From Paramuribaculum sp. (GTDB taxonomy: Bacteria > Bacteroidota > Bacteroidia > Bacteroidales > Muribaculaceae): a DNA stretch of 11,835 nucleotides. A model generated the notes under the pieces. The model was not told where the DNA came from and searched no databases. It saw only the letters and a list, made by a program, of their open reading frames with translations. The position numbers were made by a program, and so were the translations under genes. The DNA is taken from positions 1 to 11,835 of the forward strand of contig JAIDXU010000061.1 of the NCBI GenBank assembly GCA_029058455.1, read 5' to 3'. This document shows positions 1-8,010 of this stretch, in pieces; positions within the stretch are counted from its first letter, which is position 1, and every line of letters begins with the position of its first letter.

Positions 1-1088
1 AGACTGTCAAAGTAGCCGTTTCGGGCGCTGTTGTTTCGCTTCACCGATTCAAGCACGATTGACGGCACTGTGAGCGAATTTTCCTTGCAAATCAGGTCGA
101 TGTCGAGCGGCTCTGCCTTGCCGGCCATGTGTTGGGCTATGATTTGGTCGAAGAGAATGTCGATCAACTTTATTGAGGCATCTTTTTCAGCAGGGGTAAT
201 GCCGATTTTTTCGAGCATTTGGATATTCTGCTCAAGGATAGTCTGTTTGGCAGGCACGACCATTCCGGCAAGCGAGATAATGAAGTCGGGAATCTGATCG
301 GCGGCTAAAAGCACGGCTATCGTTCCACCCTCCGAATGGCCGAGAATACCGGTCTTTGAGGTAAAGGGAAGTTCCCGGGCAAACTCAAAGGCGCTCTTTG
401 CGTCGCCGGTAAAAGTCTCGAGAGTGGCTTCTGAATATTTACCCTCCGACTTTGCGGTGCCACGATCGTCATAGCGCAGGGAGGCGATTCCGTTTCTTGC
501 CAGAGCATCGGCAATGACGGCAAACGGGCGATGCTCAAAAATCTCTTCATCGCGGTTCTGCGGCCCACTCCCGGTGACCATCACCACCATAGGGAACTTC
601 TTTTTCTTATCCGTGATGATAGGCACTACCAGAGTTCCGGCCAGTCGGGTGCCGTCAGCCGATGTGAACACCGTATCGGTTTCGGTGTAAGGAAACGGCG
701 GCCGTGGAGTCTGGGGACGACGTGTCATAATATCATCCTCCGGAGTGAGTGTGAGCGGAAATCTGTAACCTTGCTGAGAGAAGGTACCGTTTATGAGGCT
801 GTCGCTTATTTTGGCGGTATAAGTGGCGCCTATCATCGAGCATGCGACGCTGAGACTGTCCCCCGAACAGTATTTCACTTCAAGAGGTATGCCGAGGGCA
901 TTCTGAAGAGGGGAATCCATCGTGGCGCCGGTGATACCCTCCGAGTTCTCGGTGAAGTTGAAAACGAGAGGTAGTTTAGTGGGGCCGATAGATAGTTCCC
1001 CGCGCCATTTCCCGGTCAGAGCGTTGGCGCTGACTGCCGCGATTATCGCTACAATGAGTATAATTAATCGGTTGAACAGAGGTTTCAT
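1..1088 (-). CDS. Secreted alpha/beta hydrolase, C-terminus beyond window
   Basis: This is a probable exported serine hydrolase (esterase or peptidase-like). Translating the minus strand from the ATG at 1088-1086 gives 362 open codons that run off the left edge. Residues 1-23 form a signal peptide (MKPLFNRLIILIVAIIAAVS then a polar region). Residues about 24-115 form a beta-rich N-terminal domain beginning LTGKWRGEL, common before this hydrolase type in Bacteroidetes. The hydrolase core starts near residue 138 (FTSADGTRLAGTL) and contains VTGSGPQNRDE (171-181), YDDRG (206-210) and the nucleophile elbow GHSEGG with Ser252 at 335-333. The acid and histidine of the triad, expected further on, lie outside the window. 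By comparison with relatives of roughly 450-480 residues, about a quarter is missing from view. The gene is divergent from the muramidase gene and has its own likely promoter. The substrate cannot be told from sequence. Confidence 0.9.
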   Translation of the reverse strand, partial: MKPLFNRLIILIVAIIAAVSANALTGKWRGELSIGPTKLPLVFNFTENSEGITGATMDSPLQNALGIPLEVKYCSGDSLSVACSMIGATYTAKISDSLINGTFSQQGYRFPLTLTPEDDIMTRRPQTPRPPFPYTETDTVFTSADGTRLAGTLVVPIITDKKKKFPMVVMVTGSGPQNRDEEIFEHRPFAVIADALARNGIASLRYDDRGTAKSEGKYSEATLETFTGDAKSAFEFARELPFTSKTGILGHSEGGTIAVLLAADQIPDFIISLAGMVVPAKQTILEQNIQMLEKIGITPAEKDASIKLIDILFDQIIAQHMAGKAEPLDIDLICKENSLTVPSIVLESVKRNNSARNGYFDS

Positions 1089-1131
1089 GGTCAAATTCTT
1101 ATAGTGGTTTGGATAGTTGCCAATCACATCA

Positions 1132-1139
1132 CAAAGATA
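1132..1139 (-). promoter_or_regulatory. Likely -7 promoter box for the alpha/beta hydrolase
   Basis: Read on the minus strand this is TATCTTTG, a perfect match to the Bacteroidetes -7 consensus TAnnTTTG. It would start transcription near 1126 and give a leader of about 38 bases before the ATG at 1088. The upstream sequence is AT-rich, but no clean -33 TTTG is seen at the usual distance, so the match rests on the -7 box and its position in a divergent intergenic region. Confidence 0.5.
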
Positions 1140-1148
1140 ATCAATCTT
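1134..1148. repeat. Short inverted repeat overlapping the hydrolase promoter
   Basis: AAGAT, five spacer bases, then ATCTT form a perfect 5-base inverted repeat centred in the divergent intergenic region. A second nested pairing, GATAA (1136-1140) with TTATC (1147-1151), uses the same centre area. The repeat overlaps the minus-strand -7 box, which is where an operator could sit. Such a short repeat in AT-rich DNA is easily found by chance, so this is only a candidate site. Confidence 0.2.
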
Positions 1149-1233
1149 ATCAGTAAAATAAAATTTAGGGGTGTAATAACATTTCTTTGCATTTCTTTTG
1201 GGCTTAGAGCGGCGCGATGACAGAGATTTTGAC

Positions 1234-1241
1234 TAATTTTG
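1234..1241 (+). promoter_or_regulatory. Candidate -7 promoter box for the muramidase run
   Basis: TAATTTTG matches the Bacteroidetes -7 consensus TAnnTTTG exactly. It would place the transcript start near 1247, about 15 bases before the ATG at 1262. It lies after an in-frame upstream ATG at 1217, so if it is real that upstream ATG is not transcribed and the protein starts at 1262. No convincing -33 TTTG is present at the expected distance (the nearest TTTTG, 1196-1200, is too far), which lowers confidence. Confidence 0.35.
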
Positions 1242-1261
1242 TAAGCTTAATCGATTGTTAT

Positions 1262-2503
1262 ATGAATCTGTCAAAATATCTTCTTCATATATTGCCTCTT
1301 GTGATTGCTCTGCCGCTGCTGGCGGTGCCGGTCGAGGCATGCGGTCACCCCGCCTCATCATCCGACGCTGAGGCTGCACAGGCCGAGGTTCCTGTTGCCG
1401 CCGAGGTGACTGTCGGAGCCGCCCGCTTTGACAGCTACCTGCCGCTGTTGCGTGGCAAGAAGGTTGCCCTGCTGAGTAATCATACCGGCATGGTAGGCGA
1501 CCGTCACACCCTCGACATTATGGTTGACAGCGGAATCAATGTCACCACAATCTTCTCCCCCGAACATGGCTTCAGAGGCACCGCCGATGCGGGCGCCCAT
1601 GTCAGCAGCTCGGTGGATGAGAAAACCGGAATACCGATCGCGTCGCTCTATGACGGCAAGACCCGTATGCCGTCGCCTGAGGTGATGAAAAACATTGACA
1701 TCATAGTGACCGATATTCAGGATGTGGGATTGAGATTCTACACCTATTATTGCACTATGATCGACCTCATGAACGCCGCTGCAGTCAACGGTAAGGAGTT
1801 TATGGTGCTCGACCGACCCAATCCCAACGGCATGAGTGTCGACGGCCCAATACTCGACATGAAGTTTCAGAGCGGAGTAGGAAGGCTCCCCATACCCGTG
1901 CTTCACGGCATGACCCTCGGTGAGCTTGCCCGCATGGCTGTTGGCGAGGGGTGGCTGAAAGGTGGCGCTGATCTGCCGCTCACCGTCATTCCGGTGGCCA
2001 ACTATACTCATCAGACCCGCTATCGTCTGCCGGTTGCCCCCTCTCCCAATCTCCCGAATATGAAGTCGGTCTATCTCTATCCCTCCACATGTCTGTTTGA
2101 AGGCACTCCTGTAAGTCTCGGCCGCGGCACCGATATGCCCTTTCAGGTCTACGGTCATCCTGCCATGAAGGGATATGACTTTTCGTTTACCCCTCATTCA
2201 CGCCCCGGTGCGCTCAATCCTCCTCAGAAAGACAAACTCTGCTACGGCATTGACCTCCGCACTGTGAGCGATGAGGAAGCTATCGCTCAGGGAGTGAATC
2301 TTGAATATATCATTGACGCCTATCGTAATCTCGGTATGGGCGACAAATTCTTCACCCGGTTTTTCAATCTGCTTATCGGTAACGACACCACCCGTCGCCA
2401 GATAGAGCAGGGCATGTCGGCCGAAGAGATAAAAGCAACCTGGCAACCCGGGCTGGAAAAGTTCCGTGCCGATCGTTCACCCTATCTTCTTTATCCTGAA
2501 TGA
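1262..2503 (+). CDS. namZ: Exo-beta-N-acetylmuramidase, NamZ/DUF1343 family
   Basis: NamZ enzymes (DUF1343, glycoside hydrolase family GH171) release N-acetylmuramic acid from the non-reducing end of peptidoglycan fragments; this copy should act in the periplasm or at the surface. I chose the ATG at 1262 (413 residues) over the in-frame ATG at 1217: it gives a normal signal peptide (MNLSKYLLHILPLVIALPLL) and follows a candidate promoter box. The segment AVPVEAC (21-27) could be an imperfect lipobox with Cys27, since Glu at -2 is unusual, so lipoprotein or free secretion is unsettled. Family motifs are LSNHTG (71-76), FSPEHGFRG (98-106), DIQDVGLRFYTY (151-162), DRPNPNG (184-190) and FEGTPVSLGRGT (279-290). 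Length matches the family and no key motif is missing. Its stop overlaps the start of the symporter gene, which supports joint salvage of muropeptide sugar. Function is by family; activity here is inferred. Confidence 0.9.
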   Translation: MNLSKYLLHILPLVIALPLLAVPVEACGHPASSSDAEAAQAEVPVAAEVTVGAARFDSYLPLLRGKKVALLSNHTGMVGDRHTLDIMVDSGINVTTIFSPEHGFRGTADAGAHVSSSVDEKTGIPIASLYDGKTRMPSPEVMKNIDIIVTDIQDVGLRFYTYYCTMIDLMNAAAVNGKEFMVLDRPNPNGMSVDGPILDMKFQSGVGRLPIPVLHGMTLGELARMAVGEGWLKGGADLPLTVIPVANYTHQTRYRLPVAPSPNLPNMKSVYLYPSTCLFEGTPVSLGRGTDMPFQVYGHPAMKGYDFSFTPHSRPGALNPPQKDKLCYGIDLRTVSDEEAIAQGVNLEYIIDAYRNLGMGDKFFTRFFNLLIGNDTTRRQIEQGMSAEEIKATWQPGLEKFRADRSPYLLYPE

Positions 2504-3993
2504 TGTCGGTATCTGTGATTGTGATATTGACTATCGCCGCCTATTTCCTTGTGCTTATCGGAGTAGGCCGGCTGGCAGCTCGCGGAGGAGACAACAGCAG
2601 TTTCTTCACCGGCGGGCGTAAGACTCCGTGGCCTTTTGTGGCGATAGCAATGGTTGGCGCGGCCATTTCGGGCGTGACCTTTATTTCTGTTCCGGGCATG
2701 GTGGTGGGCAAAGGTTACGCCTATCTCCAGATGGTGCTCGGCTTTGTTGTGGGCTATGCAGTAATAGCGTGGGTGCTTCTTCCGCTCTTCTATCGCCGCG
2801 GCCTTGTGTCGATCTATGGCTATCTTAGCGATCGATTCGGGCGTCGCAGCCATCTGTCGGGCGCATGGATCTTTATCGTGTCGAAGATGCTTGGTGCCGC
2901 CGTCAGGTTTTTTGTGGTGTGTGTGGTGGTTCAGCTTCTTGTGTTCGCGCCGCTTGGCCTTCCGTTCGAACTCAATGTGGCGGTTACCTTAGCTCTCGTA
3001 TGGGCTTATACAGCTGCCGGAGGTGTAAAGACTCTCATCTGGACCGATATAATCAAAAGTCTGTGTCTTGTGGGGAGCGTGGCCCTATGTATATATTATG
3101 TGTCATCGCAGCTCGGCATAGGCTTCGGCGACCTTCCCGGAGTGGTCAGCTCACATTCCACCTCTAAGGTGTTTTATTTCGACAATCCTATGGAGGGCAC
3201 ATATTTCTGGAAGCAGTTTATTGCCGGCATATTCATGGCCATAGCCACCAACGGCCTCGATCAGGATATGATGCAGCGCCACATGGCTTGTGCCGACTTC
3301 AAAGCCTCGCGCAAGAATATGATGGTCAGCGCCATAATGCAGGTGCCTGTGATATTGCTCTTTCTTGTGCTCGGCACACTGCTGACAATCTACTGTGAGC
3401 AAACCTCGCTCAGCGTTCCCGCCAAATCCGACGAACTGTTTGGCGCGGTGGTGTTCAGCGACGCGATGCCTGTGGCTGTCGGAGTGATATTTGTGTTGGG
3501 ACTGGTGTCGAGCGCATATAGTGCAGCCGGTTCCGCCCTCACTTCGCTTACCACCTCAATGACTGTCGACATACTACATGCTCCCGAAAGGATGTCGCAG
3601 AGCCGTCTTACCTTTGTGCGCCGCATGGTTCACGTTGCCATGACAGTCACAATGGCCTTAGTGATAATCGTGTTCTATCATCTGAGCGACGATGATGCCA
3701 TAAGCGCGGTCTATACCCTTGCGTCTTATACCTACGGCCCGATATTGGGATTGTTTGTGTTCGGCTTGTCATCGAAGATGAGGGTTAACGACCGACTGGT
3801 GCCGGTGGTATGTATCGCCGCTCCCTGCCTTGCGTGGCTCACTACCCGCGGCCTTGCGGCCTTAGGCTATGAGACAGGATTCGAACTGCTGCTCATCAAT
3901 GCCGCCTACACCTGTATAGGCCTGTTTGTCTCAGCCGTTTTTGTTTCTGCGAAAGAGAATCCGGCTTCGCTTTCCGCTCCTGAAATTAAATAA
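2500..3993 (+). CDS. Sodium:solute symporter, possible MurNAc importer (MurT-like)
   Basis: This is an inner-membrane transporter of the SSS (sodium:solute symporter) family, 497 residues with about 13 hydrophobic helices (for example 5-22, 46-66, 76-96, 122-150, 158-172, 186-203, 278-298, 322-345, 376-393, 408-425, 434-450, 463-484). Family marks are the GGRKTPWPFVA segment (38-48), GGVKTLIWTDIIK (174-186), NGLDQDMMQR (251-260) and the Ser/Thr-rich helix around 337-356 with SAAGSALTSLTTSM, where the Na2 sodium site lies in LeuT-fold relatives. The start ATG (2500) shares ATGA with the muramidase stop; a second ATG at 2503 gives a protein one residue shorter. This overlap suggests translational coupling. 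In Tannerella forsythia an SSS protein, MurT, imports N-acetylmuramic acid, and the pairing here makes the same substrate the best guess. The sugar kinase and etherase (MurK, MurQ) that would follow uptake are not in the window. The transporter family is certain, the substrate is not. Confidence 0.88.
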   Translation: MMSVSVIVILTIAAYFLVLIGVGRLAARGGDNSSFFTGGRKTPWPFVAIAMVGAAISGVTFISVPGMVVGKGYAYLQMVLGFVVGYAVIAWVLLPLFYRRGLVSIYGYLSDRFGRRSHLSGAWIFIVSKMLGAAVRFFVVCVVVQLLVFAPLGLPFELNVAVTLALVWAYTAAGGVKTLIWTDIIKSLCLVGSVALCIYYVSSQLGIGFGDLPGVVSSHSTSKVFYFDNPMEGTYFWKQFIAGIFMAIATNGLDQDMMQRHMACADFKASRKNMMVSAIMQVPVILLFLVLGTLLTIYCEQTSLSVPAKSDELFGAVVFSDAMPVAVGVIFVLGLVSSAYSAAGSALTSLTTSMTVDILHAPERMSQSRLTFVRRMVHVAMTVTMALVIIVFYHLSDDDAISAVYTLASYTYGPILGLFVFGLSSKMRVNDRLVPVVCIAAPCLAWLTTRGLAALGYETGFELLLINAAYTCIGLFVSAVFVSAKENPASLSAPEIK

Positions 3994-4004
3994 CAGTCTC
4001 TGCA

Positions 4005-4904
4005 ATGTCGCGCGACCTTTTCTGCAAATATATCTGGATAATTGACACGATAAGGCGTCACGGGCGCATTTCGCGCCGTGAGCTTGACGCTCTGTGGCGT
4101 CGCTCTTCCTATTCGCAGGGAGAGGGGCTGCCGCGTCGCACATTCTATAACTACCGCACCGCCATCGAGCAGCTGTTCGGCATCACCATAATGTGTGATC
4201 CCGTAACATTTGAATATTATATAGGAGATCAGAGTATTGCCGGAGGGGGTAATGTGACCGACTGGATGCTTAATTCGGCTGCAATCAACAACTCCCTTGC
4301 CGATGCCTCGGCGATAGCCGACCGGATATTTGTTGAGGATGTGCCCTCGGCGCGTGAACACCTCGCTTCGGTGATAACGGCTCTCAAGGAATATCATCCG
4401 ATAGTATTCACCTATCATCCCTATACCCGCTCAACCCCTAATACCGGGGTGGCCATAGAGCCTTATTTCCTCAAGATATTCCGTCAGCGATGGTATGTCA
4501 CCGGTCGCAATATACGCCAAAATGTCATAAAGACCTATGCCCTCGACCGCATGAGTAATCTCAGCGTGCAGTCGGAGGTGTTTGAAATGCCTGTCGACTT
4601 CTCGCCGGCTGTCTATGCCCGTGACTCATTCGGCATAATATTCAATCAGGGCAACACCTATCAGGTAAGCCTGAAATGCGATCCGCGCCGCGCCAAATAT
4701 CTCAGGGCGCTACCTCTCCATCACTCTCAGAACGAAATGGTGGGTGACGGATATTCGGTGTTTACCTATCGGCTTAAGCTAACTCCCGACCTTGTGCAGG
4801 AACTTGTGTCGTTGGGCCCGAGTGTAACGGTGCTGTCACCCCCCGAGCTCAAGGCTATGGTGGTGAAAGAGCTTACCGCCACCCTCGCCAACTATAATCA
4901 ATAA
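4005..4904 (+). CDS. WYL-domain transcriptional regulator
   Basis: This is a cytoplasmic DNA-binding protein of 299 residues. Residues about 1-60 form a winged helix-turn-helix ([10 protein letters not shown], then [11 protein letters not shown] and [19 protein letters not shown]). The WYL sensor domain covers about 128-205, with the domain's name motif as WYV at 163-165, preceded by [12 protein letters not shown] and followed by TGRN (166-169) and YALDRM (178-183). A WCX-like C-terminal region follows to the end (about 218-299). WYL domains are thought to bind nucleic acid or small ligands and to adjust the DNA-binding part. The gene starts 11 bases after the symporter stop, so it is probably in the same transcript and could control the salvage pair or itself. 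Although some WYL regulators control phage-defence islands, none of the neighbours is a defence gene. The ligand and operator are unknown. Confidence 0.88.
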   Translation: MSRDLFCKYIWIIDTIRRHGRISRRELDALWRRSSYSQGEGLPRRTFYNYRTAIEQLFGITIMCDPVTFEYYIGDQSIAGGGNVTDWMLNSAAINNSLADASAIADRIFVEDVPSAREHLASVITALKEYHPIVFTYHPYTRSTPNTGVAIEPYFLKIFRQRWYVTGRNIRQNVIKTYALDRMSNLSVQSEVFEMPVDFSPAVYARDSFGIIFNQGNTYQVSLKCDPRRAKYLRALPLHHSQNEMVGDGYSVFTYRLKLTPDLVQELVSLGPSVTVLSPPELKAMVVKELTATLANYNQ

Positions 4905-4947
4905 AATAAAGAGACCAATCACATCTGACATAATATACAGACCAATC

Positions 4948-5634
4948 ATGCGTATCGATATAATAACAGTATTACCCGAAATGCTTGTTTCCCCTCTCAA
5001 CTGCTCGATTCTCAAACGGGCGCGCGACAAGGGGCTTGCCGAGATAGTGGTGCATAATCTGAGAGATTACTCCACCAACAAATTCCGTAAAATCGACGAT
5101 TATCCTTTTGGCGGTGAGGCGGGAATGGTAATGCAGATCGAGCCTATCGACCGTGCCATCTCCGCGCTTAAGGAGCAGCGCGAATATGATGAGGTGATTT
5201 TCACATCGCCCGACGGAGAGACTTTCGACCAGCCTATGGCCAATTCACTGTCGATGCTCAACAATATCATCATACTCTGCGGCCACTACAAGGGGATAGA
5301 TTACCGAATACGCGAACATCTGATTACCCGCGAGATTTCGGTGGGCGATTATGTGCTTACCGGTGGCGAACTTCCCGCTCTTGCCATAACCGATGCGGTG
5401 GTAAGGCTTATTCCGGGTGTGCTCGGTGATGAACAGAGTGCCTTGTCAGACTCTTTTCAGGATAATCTTCTTGCTCCTCCGGTTTATTCGCGCCCTGCCG
5501 AATACAAAGGTTGGCGTGTGCCTGACATACTTCTGTCGGGTCATCAGGCCAAAATCGACAACTGGCGTCATGAACAGGCTCTCGAGCGCACACGCCGCCT
5601 GCGCCCCGATCTGCTCGGCGACGATATTGACTGA
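4948..5634 (+). CDS. trmD: tRNA (guanine-37-N1)-methyltransferase TrmD
   Basis: TrmD methylates N1 of guanine 37, next to the anticodon of tRNAs reading CNN codons, using S-adenosylmethionine; this prevents +1 frameshifts and is usually essential. The 228-residue protein is complete and of normal length. It starts [12 protein letters not shown], has [15 protein letters not shown] (48-62) and SPDGETF (87-93), and carries the trefoil-knot cofactor loops [14 protein letters not shown] (112-125) and [18 protein letters not shown] (129-146). Arg153 and Asp168 match the catalytic Arg154 and Asp169 of characterised enzymes, and the C-terminal helical domain ends with [16 protein letters not shown]. 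It sits alone, without rpsP, rimM or rplS, which accompany it in Proteobacteria. The spacers are 43 bases before and 45 after, the widest in the plus-strand run, so it may have its own expression signals. Confidence 0.98.
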   Translation: MRIDIITVLPEMLVSPLNCSILKRARDKGLAEIVVHNLRDYSTNKFRKIDDYPFGGEAGMVMQIEPIDRAISALKEQREYDEVIFTSPDGETFDQPMANSLSMLNNIIILCGHYKGIDYRIREHLITREISVGDYVLTGGELPALAITDAVVRLIPGVLGDEQSALSDSFQDNLLAPPVYSRPAEYKGWRVPDILLSGHQAKIDNWRHEQALERTRRLRPDLLGDDID

Positions 5635-5679
5635 TTCTGATTTTAAATTTACGGATTCCAATAAATTACCTCTCCAAAG

Positions 5680-6513
5680 ATGTCACATCTTCATTTAAAA
5701 ATCTTAGCTATTCTGCTTTTTGCTGCGGCAGGTCTCCGGCTCGGAGCAATGCCGTCGCCCGAATCATCGCTTAAAGGCAAGAATGTTGTGATTTTGGGCG
5801 ACAGCAACACCTGGCTCGGTGGTGACGACTGTTCCGATCCCCGCGGCTGGACCTACGAATGGGTGCGCGAAACCACTCCGAGATGGTGCCGCAGCTATGC
5901 CCGCAGCGGCGCTACATGGACCAACACCGCTGCCACCCGACTCAACACAAAGGAAAATATCTCAGTGCTCGGTGATGACAACACTATCTACAATCAGATA
6001 ATGAGACTAAAAGAGGATCTCGACAGCATGAAGGTGCCTCGTCCCGATCTGGTTATCATAGCCGCGGGAACAAACGATATATGGTTTGCCTCAAAGCGGC
6101 CATCGTTGCTCGACGTTAATGCCGAGAGCGCCATGGTGATTCCCGACAGTGACATACTTGCCTGCGAACCGGGCGAAGTTGTTACCCTTGCCGAGTCGCT
6201 GAGATATGGCTGTGAGATTATAGAAAACATGCTTCCGTCGGCTAAAGTGGTGATATTTACCCCTATGCAGTTTACCAAGGCCAATTCTCAGCGCTTTGAA
6301 ACCGTGACTACGCTCATGGAGCGCATGGGCGAGATGATGGAGATCGACGTGGTGCGTCAGGATAAGGAGCTTGAGATTAACGCCGCCTCCGAACGTAAGG
6401 CTCTGAAGCTTACCCGCGACGGAGTTCATACCAATAGGGAGGGCGCTGCCCGCAACGGTCGCTATCTCGCCCGCAGAATCTGCGCACTCTATGATGGAAA
6501 ATCAGGAGATTGA
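5680..6513 (+). CDS. Secreted SGNH/GDSL hydrolase
   Basis: This is a 277-residue protein with an N-terminal signal peptide (hydrophobic stretch 7-22, cleavage probably near Ala23) followed by one SGNH/GDSL esterase domain. Block I is VVILGDSNT with Ser42 as nucleophile. Block II is SGAT (76-79). Block III is AAGTNDIW with Asn132. Block V is RDGVH with Asp247 and His250, completing the triad. Two cysteines, 51 and 70, could form a disulfide, consistent with export. Enzymes of this fold remove or transfer acyl groups on glycans or lipids. It lies 37 bases before an MBOAT acyltransferase gene and ahead of two DHHW genes, so it is likely an acetylesterase or an accessory acetyltransferase for the same glycan. 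PatB- and Ape-type enzymes of peptidoglycan O-acetylation have the same fold, but the family alone cannot decide esterase from transferase. Confidence 0.9.
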   Translation: MSHLHLKILAILLFAAAGLRLGAMPSPESSLKGKNVVILGDSNTWLGGDDCSDPRGWTYEWVRETTPRWCRSYARSGATWTNTAATRLNTKENISVLGDDNTIYNQIMRLKEDLDSMKVPRPDLVIIAAGTNDIWFASKRPSLLDVNAESAMVIPDSDILACEPGEVVTLAESLRYGCEIIENMLPSAKVVIFTPMQFTKANSQRFETVTTLMERMGEMMEIDVVRQDKELEINAASERKALKLTRDGVHTNREGAARNGRYLARRICALYDGKSGD

Positions 6514-6550
6514 CGCTCTGTTTCTTTAAACCGATTCAATTAAGTGGAAA

Positions 6551-8002
6551 ATGGTATTTTCTGATCTCTTCTTTCTGTTTGTATTTCTGCCGGCTTTCAT
6601 TATCTGCTATCAGATAGGGGCGTGGCTTGACCGCCGCATGAGCGATGACCGCAATCACCCTCTCTTTACGGTGAGAAACGGCGTGATGGTTGTTTTCTCG
6701 CTGGTGTTCTATGCGTGGGGTGAGCCGATATATGTGTTCCTGATGATAGGAGCGGTATTTATCAACTATCTCTCCGGCCTGTGGATTGCTGCGGCCAAAG
6801 GACGCTGGCGCCGCTTCGCCCTTGTTGTGGGCCTTGCGCTTAATATAGCCATGCTCGGTGTGTTTAAATATGCCGGATTCATAGCCTCCAATCTCCATAT
6901 TTTCGGTATCGAAGCCGATATACCTGAAATTGCACTTCCGATAGGTATAAGTTTCTATACCTTCCAGAGCATAAGTTACTTGATCGACGTTTATCGTTGT
7001 GCAGCCGATGTGCAGCGCAAATACAGCGATCTGTTGCTCTATATCTCAATGTTCCCGCAGCTTATTGCCGGGCCGATAGTGCGTTATGACACCGTGGCGC
7101 GCGAGCTTTCCAACCGCAGTGTCACTCCCGCCGATGTGAGCGACGGCGTGTTCAGATTTCTGCTCGGTCTCGGCAAGAAGGTTATTCTGGCCAATCAGTT
7201 CGGCGAGATAGCCGACGGATTTCTCGCTTCCTCCAATCTGGGCGACGTGAGTGTATGCGGCGCGTGGATAGGTATTCTGGCTTTTACATTCCAGATATAT
7301 TTTGATTTCTCCGGTTATAGCGATATGGCCATAGGCATAGGCCGCTGTCTCGGATTTCATTTCAACGAAAACTTCGATCATCCTTATTGCTCACGGTCAA
7401 TCACCGAATTCTGGCGCAGATGGCACATGTCGCTTGGCAGCTTTTTCCGCGATTATGTGTATATACCGCTCGGAGGCAATCGTCGCCATCAGGTCATCAA
7501 TATTCTGCTGGTGTGGTTTCTCACCGGCATGTGGCACGGTGCAAGCTGGAACTTCATTCTCTGGGGTCTGTATTTCGCGGTGATTCTCATGGTTGAGAAG
7601 AAATATATTCTTCCGCGTATCAATATGTTGCCGAGATTGGTGTTCCACTGCTACGCCATGCTGCTCGTGGTGCTCGGATGGGGAATTTTCTATTTCACCG
7701 ACATAAACGAGATGGGAAGATTTTTCCATGCTCTCGTTGGGGGGACAGGTATTTTCTGGCAGTTTGCCGATGAAAATGCGTTGCGCACCCACTTCTGGCT
7801 ATGGATAGCCGCAGTGGTGTTCAGTATGCCTGTGCGCAGCTGGGTGAGCCGAATACCGGGAGTGGTGATGGGTCACGGTTCGTCGGTTGCCGCCACTACC
7901 GAAATGATTTCGCGCACTATCGTGTCGGTTGTGGTGCTGATAGTGAGTGTGGCGCTACTGATAGGAGCCACCAATAACGCTTTTCTTTACACACGATTTT
8001 GA
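6551..8002 (+). CDS. MBOAT O-acyltransferase, AlgI/DltB type
   Basis: This is a polytopic inner-membrane protein of 483 residues in the membrane-bound O-acyltransferase family. Such proteins take an acyl group from a cytoplasmic donor and pass it across the membrane to a periplasmic partner. Hydrophobic helices fill most of the sequence (about 5-25, 44-80, 88-112, 240-265, 317-348, 364-382, 412-428, 457-473). Characteristic segments are LPIGISFYTFQSISYLIDVYR (129-149), FPQLIAGPIVRY (168-179), FDFSGYSDMAIGIGRCLGF (251-269), FWRRWHMSLGSFFRDYVYIPLGG (287-309) and GMWHGASWNFILWG (326-339). His329 in the last is the invariant catalytic histidine, and His292 is the second conserved one. Length matches AlgI. 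The downstream DHHW genes, 8 bases away and next, resemble the AlgJ/AlgX partners of AlgI, so acetylation of an extracytoplasmic glycan is the best reading. The acceptor is unknown. Confidence 0.95.
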   Translation: MVFSDLFFLFVFLPAFIICYQIGAWLDRRMSDDRNHPLFTVRNGVMVVFSLVFYAWGEPIYVFLMIGAVFINYLSGLWIAAAKGRWRRFALVVGLALNIAMLGVFKYAGFIASNLHIFGIEADIPEIALPIGISFYTFQSISYLIDVYRCAADVQRKYSDLLLYISMFPQLIAGPIVRYDTVARELSNRSVTPADVSDGVFRFLLGLGKKVILANQFGEIADGFLASSNLGDVSVCGAWIGILAFTFQIYFDFSGYSDMAIGIGRCLGFHFNENFDHPYCSRSITEFWRRWHMSLGSFFRDYVYIPLGGNRRHQVINILLVWFLTGMWHGASWNFILWGLYFAVILMVEKKYILPRINMLPRLVFHCYAMLLVVLGWGIFYFTDINEMGRFFHALVGGTGIFWQFADENALRTHFWLWIAAVVFSMPVRSWVSRIPGVVMGHGSSVAATTEMISRTIVSVVVLIVSVALLIGATNNAFLYTRF

Positions 8003-8010
8003 TCTGAAAT

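Noticed and set aside
531..974. Plus-strand open frame of 147 codons opposite the alpha/beta hydrolase
   Set aside because: The minus strand carries a continuous hydrolase with GHSEGG and signal peptide, and the plus frame shows no family motifs.
1358..2197. Long minus-strand open frame of 279 codons inside the muramidase gene
   Set aside because: It lies wholly antisense to a strongly supported NamZ gene, and its translation is rich in His, Arg and Gly with no recognisable domain or signal.
4005..4904. WYL regulator considered as a sign of a phage-defence island
   Set aside because: Some defence loci carry WYL regulators, but no restriction, nuclease, toxin or other defence gene adjoins it here; the neighbours are a symporter and trmD.
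5644..5651. TAAATTTA before the SGNH hydrolase gene, considered as a -7 promoter box
   Set aside because: It differs from TAnnTTTG at the last base and no -33 element is seen at a suitable distance, so it is not distinguishable from AT-rich background.
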